Assembly: GCA_025617745.1 (NCBI GenBank)
Contig: CM046864.1
Span: 24,717,152 to 24,781,151 of the forward strand
Source: Heliocidaris erythrogramma
Lineage: Eukaryota; Echinodermata; Echinoidea; Camarodonta; Echinometridae
DNA length: 64,000 bases
Direction of reading: 5' to 3'
A model generated the notes under the pieces. The model saw only the letters and a program-made list of their open reading frames with translations. It was not told the DNA's origin and searched no databases. A program made the translations under genes and the position numbers. The first letter of the stretch is position 1, and each line of letters starts with the position of its first letter. Below, one piece after another: positions 12,923 to 24,900 of this stretch.

Positions 12923-15900
12923 GAGTAAAAAAAAAAAAATAATAAATATAAATAAATAAAATAAAAGATGAAAAACAAAATAAATAAATAAAACAGATTT
13001 CACCATGCTCACAAAATACACATTTTTTAAACTGTAACTGAAATCATGCTGTGTAACTTTTTGGTGGTTGTTGTGATGCAAGATTATATAAATGTCAGTT
13101 GTCCTTATTTTTATGTTTTGATTCTCTTTGTTTTCAGGTGTGACCACTATATTCCGTGTTGGTCTGTCTCTGATTGATATCCATCAAGACACGATTCTTG
13201 CAAACACAGATCTCACAAAGATATTGCCTCTCCTGCTGCATCCCAAACCTGAAAGGTGAGTGTGAACAGTGTCATCTTGCATCATTGGTAATCAGCGGTG
13301 AAGACTAGCTTCATTCAGACTGGGGCTAAACTGGACTGTTTTATAAAGAATATACTTATTTATAACTGATTAGTTTGACATAATTTGACATTCATGATTC
13401 ATGCAAACTCAGATTCCACAAACATTCTACCTCCTCTGCTGTATCCCAAACCTGAGGGTAAATTATGAAGAGTCCTCTAATGCCTTGTTCATTATCACTG
13501 GTGAAAGTTAGCTTTGATCAGACTAAAGTTAATCTTGACTAATTAAATATACACTAATGTAAAAAGGGCCTTGGTGGTTTGACATCTACCAGGACTTTAG
13601 TCTTGCAAGCACAGGGCCCCGTTTCATAAAACTTGTCATCAATGACAAATTGCAATAACTGTTATAAGCTACTGAAATCCTTGCATCTGATTGGCTGAGA
13701 GCAAATTTGTCGGTAAAAATCACCAACAAGATACTTGATGAATTAGCCACTAGATCTCACAAAGATCTCACAAAGGTGAGTGTGAACAGTGCCGTTATGT
13801 CTGGTTGGAATAGAGCAGTGAAAGCAAGTTGCGTGCACGCTGACGACTAGTCTGTTCAGACCATATTACAGATGCATGTAGATAGCCATTGCAGCCCTGT
13901 ATGTAAGAGATACATTTGAGTTCTTATAATGATGGAAAATAAATTCTAACAGAATCCAACCAAATTACGGTGGAATATGTGAAATTACAAATAATAAACA
14001 CAGGCCGAATAATTACGATAGAACGAAAACCTGTGTCAAGGGCATTTGTATAAATGGGTGAGAATTTTGAAATATGTACCAATCAGTCAAACGAGGCTCA
14101 AAAAAAAAAATTGGAGAAGAATGAAAATGGCATGTTTATTGTTGAAGAATACCTATTCATGCATTACATAAACCTGATTATACCGGGATATTACCTCTGG
14201 AACAAGTTTTTATTAACCATGAAAGTTAAACCTCTCAGAAACGTGAATGTCCGTGATTAATATAAGTACCCTATATTTGTTATACACGAAAGTGTAAGAT
14301 TTTCCTCTAAATGTTTATTAATTCACTAGCACCGAATAGTGTTTGTAATTGCAGTTTCAAATGCAGATGGTCCTTATCGAGTCTAATGACCACATTTGGT
14401 TTGCTAATGATATCAATATCAAGTACTCTTCTGATATTTTCACCATTTTGCACCTGCATTCATAAGGTTTTTTTAATCTTTCTTACATGAAAAAGAAAAA
14501 CGCTTTATTTTTACTTAAATGTAACTGATATTAGAATCACAGATTATGCACTTAAAGAAAAAATATTTTACGTCATCCCCTCTGACATATGTGAGCTCTT
14601 GCAGGTACTCAAACCTAATGTACTTTTCATAACGGACGTTCTCGTATCCCTCACGGACGTTCTAAATAAGACTGATAATGTTATGGCAGTTTTCTTTGAA
14701 GATAACACAATTCTGTTCAACACAATACATGCTAAAATCTTGATAACACATTTTAATACAGAACAGGAACACTAAAATGCATCAGATCACAAACTTGAAA
14801 CATAACTTTACATCTTCTACTTGTCAGAAATATCCAAAGTCTCCCAACTTTCCACGAGCAGAACAACATTCAGTGAGCTAATTCCACTTAAAACGTTTGA
14901 GAGCATCCACAAATATTCCCGATTGCAGGAAATAAACAAGCATTTTCAGGATTTAGGAAATTCAGTAATATATCTTTCTCGTTCGGGCAGAAATTGTTAC
15001 CCTCACGGACGTTTGTAATTTAACCTATATAATCAGGGCATGAATAAAGTATCTCCGTGTAATATGGGATCATGAAATCCATCATAAACGTTAATACAAA
15101 TTATCATTAGCTCAACATAACTAACTAGAGCTATCATGAAAGTAAGACCACCGCATCTGACCAAGCACTTCACACTTATTTAAGATTTGTGTGCATACTG
15201 TTCCGATGGATGGAAAATGACATACCACTAAAAACTGCGTAACTGTTCTGAGAATAAACAAAAGCAGAGTTTTCAACAAAATGCTTTCCAACTGCAACTC
15301 AAGTTAAGGAAATCTGGGAGCAGCTTCTCAATAGACGCTACGACATGGCTTGGTAGGGTGTATATCTGCCTCTTCGTCCCCCATAAGGTTGGTGGAGGTA
15401 CAGCCATAATGATGTCTTCCTGTGGAACTGGTAAGGTATCTTTATCCTCTGGCCAGCGAAACCTAGGAGGTTGGGATTTGGTCGATTTCATGAAGTCGAT
15501 AGTGTAGAGAAGGCAGTCATCTTCCTCCAAATACCCTATTACCTGCCATCACCAGGTGGGTCACTGTCAGGTCTGCTTGACAGTCCGCGAGCTTGTGCAC
15601 TTCCGTCACCAGGTAGGTCACCTTCAGGTTTGCTTGACGGGCCGAGAGCTTTTGTGTTGCCATCACCAGAAAGGTTTTTGCTGGATTCGTCTGAAGAAGT
15701 TTCGGCTTTCTTGGGAAAGAGCTCGACCTCCCTCCATCCATCGCAGCTCAAAACTGGCTTGTAAGAAGACCAGCAGCATTCTTGGTAGCATGCTTCTGTC
15801 CGCACAGCAATTGCCTTTGAAGGTTGTGTCAACATCACCCCATGAACCTGCATGGTGCGAGGAACTTTCTTCTTTGACACAACGCCTTGCTTCAGAGATA

Positions 15901-18900
15901 GCCATTGGCACGTGATAGTATGTCACTGCTCCTCCCTCGTCACTGCTCCTCCCTCATTACCTGCTCTCACAAAATCTTCTGCATTGAGGATGGTCACATT
16001 ACGCATCAGGGTCAGCTTTGCGCTTTGCAGCCGCCCCCACGCCATCGCACGGGCCCTTCCCATGTCCAGCCTCGAAATACGACCAAGAGCAGTCAAGGCC
16101 GAATAGTTGTCTGTGGCGGCACATGACAGAAAACATGGATATGTTGCGGTACTGACTGCTTGGTGAATCAGACCAGTAGTGCACCACCTGGACTTGTGGA
16201 TATTTGTCTTTGATGTGTGTCATTATTGCATCCATAATGGCCAGAATAGAACCCGCATCGTGTGTCCTGTCATCTGAAACTACACACAGTGAATCTGTCT
16301 GAAGGGATCCATCATTTCCCCGATGATGAATGATGGCCGGATGAATTGTGACAGAGTCCTTGGCGAGGAATGCAGACTGCACTTCTTCGTGGTACGACAC
16401 AAGCCAATTTTGTGCGAAATCCATCTGTACGGTGCACTCACCTCGGACAATAGATTGCCGCAATTCACGTACCACCTTATGCTGGTGGTTAGCACGCGTC
16501 CCCTGCTCCTTCATTGAAGGAAACTCATCCAACAATCTCTCTATAAATTGATCCCGGGTCATGTGCACTGCATCAGGTCGCAATTTGTCTGTCGTCTTAC
16601 CAGCCTCTGGATCTCCAAATGGCACTGGCGTTCTCTTCCATTCTTGAAACTTTACAACAGGAGGGAGGTTGGATGGAGCCAGTTTTTCCTCGAGATCCTG
16701 CTGAGTCATCTCTCTTACCAACGAATCAGGTACAGTCGGTATTCCTCTAACTGAGCCTTCCAGAGCCCTCAATTTCAAAGTGAAATTCTGATGTTTTAAG
16801 CACAAGCACATGATATTGGTGCCGTAGCTGAGAAGCTTGATGAATTTGGACCTCCTTCGTAGCCTGCACTGCAAGTCCGCATTTTGCCTGTTGTACTCTT
16901 CGTGCAGTGGCGAGGTAAAGTCTGTAAGTATCACTTTTTGCTTCTTCACCTTCTTGACTGTTACCGTGTCCTTCTTTCCTGGGAGTGTTATGCTGTGTTC
17001 TGGCTGCTGGAGAAATGAAAGTACTCTCTGTTGAAAGTACTCTGAGTCTATTCGACTTCTGAAGGCGCTTGATGGGCTTACTTTTATTTGATGATATCCC
17101 ACGACGGTCGATACCTGTATCCTGTGCAAGCTGTCTCGTTACTTTTAAGTTTTTTAACTTGTCTGGTGAGGAAACCTGCTTTAAGGGAAATCCAACCTTA
17201 ATGGCAAGTTGCTCTGAAAGAAAGAGGAAAAATCAGAGAAGCAGATTGGTAAAAGTTTCAATGAAATCGGACAAGCAATAAGAAAGTTATGAATTTTTGA
17301 AAGTTGTAATCACTATATCTATGGGGATTTCAAATTGGCTGAATAGGTAATGTCCCTGTGATGAAGTTGTGGACAACTCCCCCATTTGCTCCAACACACA
17401 AAATGACTAAAATGTAATTTTTTCCAAATGTATTACTAAGTTAGACTTTTTTCTTTCATGAGGACCTATAACAATATGCTATCTGCATTATATTTTGAGT
17501 ACTGCCCTGAGGGTAAATGCGCTTCAGAGAAAACTGCAAATTAATGATATTTTTGTGTACGACAAACGGGAGAGTTGTCCACAAGAATGTCACAATCGAC
17601 TCACCAAATTGCCAATTTGAGATTCGCATAGATGTAGTGATCTCATTTTTCAAACATCCATAACTTTCTTATTCCTTGTCCGATTTCTTTCAAACTTTGA
17701 CCATCCTGTTTTTCTTATTTTTCTGCTTTCAGACAAATCAACTTATTACCAAGGTTGGATTGCGCTTTAATAATGCGTTTATTTGGGGATAATTTTGTCA
17801 GTTTTCTGGCAAACGCATCATACATTCTCAACTTGCGCTTAACGTGCAACTTTGAAGACTTTCTTTCTTTGCTTTTCTTCATGTGATTTACTTCATCTTT
17901 TTCTTCACATTCTTCATTCATGTTAAATGCCTTATGTGCTCCATTGCTATCCGTTGTTGAAGCAACCTTGTTCACAAGAATCTCATTCCCCTTTTCAAGT
18001 GCTGCAATCTCAGCATTCAGTTCTGAAACTTGCTTCTCATGTTCCTCCCGAAGGACACGATTCACGTAGTACAAGTGTGCTTTTCTCTGGGTCCTTTGCA
18101 GTCTATCAGAATCAGTCAAGCTGCGTGGTAAAGAAAAGAACAACAGTTAGCTGTTGCATGTTTCTGCATATTCTTTAAAAAAAAAAAAAAAGCAGTATGT
18201 ATAGACGCACTGCTAAAATCAAGACTCTTTTTTTCTTTTTATTGAAGTCTTTGATTTGCCACTGGTCATGTCGTATCTCTCATAGTGGAATTCTTTACAG
18301 AAATCATAAAGTTTTGACGTTCTCTTTTTTTTACTCTTTAATGTTTCAATTAACACTGTGACCTACTTAATATCAAATATATCAATAATTATATATTCAC
18401 TGAAAGCCCTTCAACTATCCTTTCGGATGACACCAAAATATATAAAAATAAATAGGAATAGAAACAAATAGCGATGTTAGAAATACACTGAAGTCCGGAA
18501 ATGAACAAATTGGTACATTATTCAAAATCCCATATATATATATACAAATTATGTATAACAATGCGCCCTCCCGGCTATTACCATAATGGTTTTATGGCAA
18601 CACAAGGACTTGGGACCCTTGTTGTGCGGTTACACATTGTGGGGAAGAATTGCATAGTGGAGTCACCAGAGTGCTCAAACTGCGAGCAGCGAGCATAGCA
18701 TATAACGCAAATAGTGAACGTCTCACATAGAGACTCTCCACGCAATCTAAGACAGTGCTCAAACTGCATGTGCAGCGAGCGTTAATACAAATTATGTATA
18801 ACAATGCGCCCTCCCGGCTATTACCATAATGGCTTTATGGCAACACAAGGACTTGGGACCCTTGTTGTGCGGTTACACATTGTGGGGAAGAATTGCATAG

Positions 18901-21900
18901 TGGAGTCACCAGAGTGCTCAAACTGCGAGCAGCGAGCATAGCATATAACGCAAATAGTGAACGTCTCACCTAGAGACTCTCCACGCAATCTAAGACAGTG
19001 CTCAAACTGCATGTGCAGCGAGCGTTAATACAAATTATGTATAACAATGCGCCCTTCCGGCTATTACCATAATGGCTTTATGGCAACACAAGGACTTGGG
19101 ACCCTTGTTGTATATGCATTAAATGGGAATTCCACTAAGTTCAGTGCGAGTGAACTGGGATTTATTTCGCATTGGAACTCCTTATTGAATATTGAGATCT
19201 TTAATGTGCTTACATTCATAAAAGAGCCTTTGTCAATTTGTAAGTTTACCCAAAAGTTTTAGTTTTAGTTCCGTGTGTATTACTTTCTTCTCTTTTCTTT
19301 TCACCATTATTTTGCAGTGTGTATCATGAAGTTCTCATACCAGCTGTGTGGAAGATGAATGTGGAGAAGTGGGAGATTGAGACACTGCAGGCTATAGTTG
19401 CAGAAGAAGAAGACCCTGTTCATTCAGGTATGTAGTGTATGGTGTCATGTGACCTGTACAGTGAAACCTGTATATAAAGACCGCTTTTGGGAGACAAGGG
19501 AGGCCTTCTCTAGAAGTAGGTGGTTTGTATGTACAGGTTCCTTTTATATAATGCATGTTAGAATGAGAAACACTTTTCGAAAGAGACAAAAATGGTGGTC
19601 TTTATGGACAGGTGGTTGCTGAAGCAGGTTTGAATGTATAATCGTGACAACCATCGTTTGGACTGTTACATGTACCTCTAAACGACCATCCTACCAGATA
19701 CTGAATAGTAAATTTATTCTGAGAAGCTTTTCCCCTTGTGCTGATCTTTTGTAATGGCGTGCCCATTATGTAAGATCAGAAAGTCTTGAAAAACAAATTG
19801 CAGGATTGATGATTTTTCCATGGGAGTGGGGTATTGGGTTGGCAGATTATGATGTATCCCCCTCCCCCCAGATACTTCTTATACTCTCATATTAAACATT
19901 TAATTACTGGGCTTTATTTAATCCACTGCCTAGGGGAACTGATTGACCCCTGTATTAAGCCTATGGTCCCTGACTGGGGGATATGGGGGGGGGGGCACCT
20001 TGCAAATGGTTACCCAACAATACTTTGGTAAATGTAAGCTCATAGAGGTGCCGTGGTCTAGTGGATATGTCACCGGACTTTGGATAACATGGTTCACGGT
20101 TCAACTCCCGCTGTGGCACTAATGTCCTTTGGCAAGACATTAATCTACATTTGCCACTCTCCATCCAGGTGTTAAATGGGTACCCGTTAGGATGCGAATG
20201 TCACACTGGAATAGTATGTGCGCCTGTAAAATGGCAGCCAGACTGGAATGCTCCCTTTGTGGAGTGGAGAATGTGCACTATAGTGCAGAATCGTAATAGA
20301 ATCCAATAACCGGGATAATAATACACTGTAAAGCGCTTTGAGCAGTTACTTTTATTTAAACTGGAAAGGCGCCATATAAATGCAGATTATTATTATTATT
20401 ATTAAATATACTCGATATTCAATAAGGAGTTCCTATGCGAAAAGGGTTAAAAGTTGACATACATGTAGGATTTGAAATTGCTGACAGTGATAAGGAAATA
20501 CAATGTGATCCTGTCCAATGTAGATGTAAATATTTGTAGTATTCTAAACAGAAGGTTTTTTAGATGTAGGCCAACAGATCTAAATTATGTCACGTTCCTC
20601 ATTATTGAAATACTCCTTTTTAGAATAAACAAACATGACAGCAATTCAAGATTGACAATTTCTAATACATATCAAGTGAATCATAACAAAACAGACTTTC
20701 TTTGCTCCAAAAGACCAGGGGGGTGTTTCATAAAGTTACACATGGCTTTACGAACGACTTAAATATAACAAGCCAAATGGGGTGCTCAATCATTTTTAAC
20801 TGCATCAACTAAAGTTATTATAACAAACATTTGTATTGTAAAGTATATTTTTTGCCATAATTTAATTGAGGTTATTGGAAATACAGTCACATTTTGTTAA
20901 AACATCAGGAAAAACTTTGGGCATCCTATCTGGCACTTCATATGCAAGTCGTTTGTAAAGTCATGCGTAACTTTACGAAGAGCTTTGTGAAACACCCGCC
21001 TGGGCTTGCAAGTGCTGTATATACAAGTCTAACACAGTAATGAAATCATCGATGAAACTTTCACAACTTCACATTACCTCTGAAATGGTGTGTTATATGA
21101 TTGCAGGCATGAAGAGACGTCATCGGACCGAGAGAACATTGGGAGAGGTGTCACAGGATAGCAAGCGTATTAGACTGGAGGAAAAACCAAAACCTAAACC
21201 AAGTAAGAATTCTTGTTGACTGATTCACTAATTGTGTATTACTTGCTCGTACTATCAAGCTAAGAGTATTTCCGAGTAGAGGATAGTGTTTTGTTTATAT
21301 TGTTGCTGTTAAACTTCATTGAGGAATCTGTTAATGTTCAAGAAATAGAATTCAAAATTTTGCTAAGGAGCGTGATTCCCTCTGAGAGAATAAACATTAA
21401 GTATTCTTTATTTGTTGATATTCCTAATGCTTTCTATTAACCCGTTTACTGAATATTCTCTTTTCCATAGGCAATAGGGTAATACTATTATTGTTATAAT
21501 CAAAGAGTCCTGGTTCATAATTTTTGTCTGCCTATTCACAGCAGCAACCAGCGGCTTCTTTCAGCGAGTGATCAACATCTTCACCCCTCGTAACCAGAGA
21601 GATCCAGAGCTTCAAGGAGTTTCAGTCAGTATGTCACCAGGTCAACGGTGCCAGGATACAAGGCACAGCCAGCGATTGAGGCAGAAAGGACCAGGGGCAG
21701 CACGACCAGCAAGTCACCGCACTTGCTCGAAAGTCCAAGAGGTGTCACATGTAGGGCTAGCTACAGGAAAAGCTATTAAGGGGTCTGGATGGAATCCTGC
21801 AGCCAAGGATTGTCCAGTATCACCAAGCAAGCTGATGAAACTTGATGAACAGGAGGATGGACATGGAGCACAGGCAAGATGTACAAGATCTGGGTTTACT

Positions 21901-24900
21901 GCACCGGGTAGCAGTCAAAAGAGAAAAGGAAATACAATGAACAAAGATGCAAGAGGAACTGTGGGTAGGAGCCAAACACCTTTGAAGGTTTCTGTTGAAG
22001 AGAATGGAGTGACCTTCAAGGGCCTTAGACAAGCTCCACTCACACCAAAGTCAGCTGGTCGGAGCAAGATGTTTGGTCGGCTCCATGCCCAGGTCTTTGG
22101 GAGCGAAGAACCCAGATACCCAACATTCTCCCATCCTCTTGAGGATCTGGCACAGGCATCACCTGGACGGCGTCGAGCCCCTACCAAAGCTAGACGCAGT
22201 CTTGGCAAAGAGTCAGCCGAGTCGCCCAAGCAACAGCAGAGGACGTCCCCACGGTTGTCCTCCAGATCTCAAAAACCACCTCCCCGCAGTGGCTGGTTAT
22301 CTCCTTACTGCAAGCAATACATGGTGAAGCCGATTCTCCAGACCCACCACCAAACAACACTGCATAAGGCATCCCCACACCGTAGCCCTCCAAGAAGTGC
22401 AACTCCAGAATTTGAATTTGTCCATGTGGCGAGCCCTAGTCGAGGAACATTAGACAAAGAGAACAGTCCTACACAGACCTTGTCTCTGGATGGCCAAAAG
22501 AGAACAGCGCCCTCAATGGAGAGCCTGGAGTCCATTCCTGATGGTGTCCTGTCGGTTCTTGGTGACCAAAGCTCACAAGCATGGACAGAAATGAGGTAAT
22601 GATATCCTTGTTATTGTAGATCAAGAATACATGCACAGTACGTGATGTGACCCTGAAGACCTCACAAGTTTCTCCACCATAAAAAATCACTGAAACTCAA
22701 CAAAAATCTACCAGCAGCTTGATCGTCATTGTTGTAAAATGCTTTGAGTTGGTACCCATAATCCAGCTAGTATCACAATATGATGGCTGATTTGTAGTTT
22801 GCAGGCATAACACCAACTATACAGCGATCTATACGTAGCCATTAACCAAAGACGTGCCATCAGTTCAGTGATGTAGCTCTTCAACTAATGTTATAAAGAA
22901 AAGAAAAAATACGAAATTAAATTTCACATAAACACACTTTCGTATGAAGAAAAGGTTACAAAAAATACATGAATGATATTGGTATTTCTTCTAAATAGTT
23001 TTTAAAAGCAGAAAAATGGAGAGAATTTAACATAATGGTATAGATTTTCCAAACTGGAGTCATTTAATATAACTGGACTAAACCATTGCCTTTGCCAAGC
23101 CCCCACCTCCCAAAATGTCCATTTTCAAGAAAAGATTCCAAGGAGAATTGTTTGTAAATAATGGCTTCACAGACTGGTTAAGCAATATCTTTTTTCCTTT
23201 GCCAGATCCCCTCTCTCAGACAGATACTCCACACTGAATAACAACAACAACTCGTTGTTCAAGACCCCTTCACACCCAATGAACCTGAGACCCAAGCAGT
23301 TCACACCTGGTATGTACAGCTCCAGGACACCTAAAAGTGAAGAGCGCCATCTGCTGGCCTGGCAGAACCCCATGAACATGCCTTCAGCGAGGAGGCTGAT
23401 CTGTCGGTAAGTACTTGTTTGTTTTATTGGAATCGAAAATTTGTTGTTTCTTCTGTTATTTGCTTCTATTATGTTTTATGGATTTCGTTTTTGTTCTTTC
23501 TTTGTTTGTTTTGTGTGTTTGTTTATTTACATTTCTCTTGTGTAATCTAATATTGTCCTGTCTCTCTCCTTCTTCTCTTCTCCTCTCCTCTCTCTCTCTT
23601 TCTCTCTCTATCTCTGTCTCTCTATCTCTATCTTTTATATCTGTCTCTCCTGTAATTTTAGATACATATTGGTGTTATGCCTCTCTCTTATTTCTGCAAT
23701 ATCTACATTGTATCTTTATATTCCCCCTTATTTCTTTTTACACTCGTCTCTCTCCAACTCTATCTTCTGTCTTTGTCTCTCCCTCCCCTTAATTTTTATG
23801 AATCAGAATTGTAAAGGTTCTACTAATTACATAAATATTGTGAGCACAAACTGTCGCCTACATTGTATGTCAGTTGGACTAACCCCCTGTTCATCGCGAA
23901 ACACATGTTTGAGCGTCTTTTCGAACGAAAACCCAATATAAAAGAATCGGCATCCCCTTGTAGTCTGAACCTCGTATAACGAGAAATCGTATAACTGGGC
24001 GGGGCTTATCGTGTGTGTGCACTGATGTGACTAATGATACAAAACATTATGGTGTCAGTTGACTTCCCCAAAACCTGTTCTTTAGAAGATTTTGTAGTCT
24101 GTACACTCCTTTCGCTAATCATGATTCTTCATACGACGTTTTTATGCCTCCGCCCACCGAAGGTGGGTGCAGGAGGCATTATGTTTTCGGGTTGTCCGTC
24201 CGTCCGTCCGTGCGTGCGTGCGTGCCTGCGTCCGTCCGTCCGTGCGTCCGTCCGTCCCACTTCTCGTTACCGCGATATCTCGAGAACTTCAAACTTGGTA
24301 CTAGTATGTATCCCCATACGAAGATGAACTGATTAGATTTAGGGGTAAGTAGGTCAAAGGTCAGAGGTCAATTTACATGAAATTACATGAAATTCTTGGT
24401 TTTTAGCACCGTTACCGCGATATCTCAAGAACTGTTTGAGGTAAGAACTTCAAACTTGGTACTAGTATGTATCCCTATACGAAGATGAACTGATTAGATT
24501 TTGGGGTAAGGAGGTCAAAGGTCAGAGGTCACAGAGGTCAATTTACATGAAATTACATGAAATTCTTGGTTTTTAGCACCGTTACCGCGATATCTCAAGA
24601 ACTGTTTGAGGTGAGAACTTCAAACCTGGTACCAGTATGTATCTCCCCATAGAAAGAGGAACTGATTAGATTTTGGGGTAGGTAGGTCAAAGGTCAGAGG
24701 TCACAGAGGTCAATTTACATGAAATTACATGGAATTACTGGTTTTTAGCCTCGTTACTGCGATACATGTATCTCAAGAACTGTTTGAGGTAAGAACTTCA
24801 AACTTGGTACTAGTATGTATCCCTATACGAAGATGAACTGATTAGATTTTGGGGTAGGTAGATCAGAGGTCAGAGGTCACAGAGGTCAATTTACATTATA

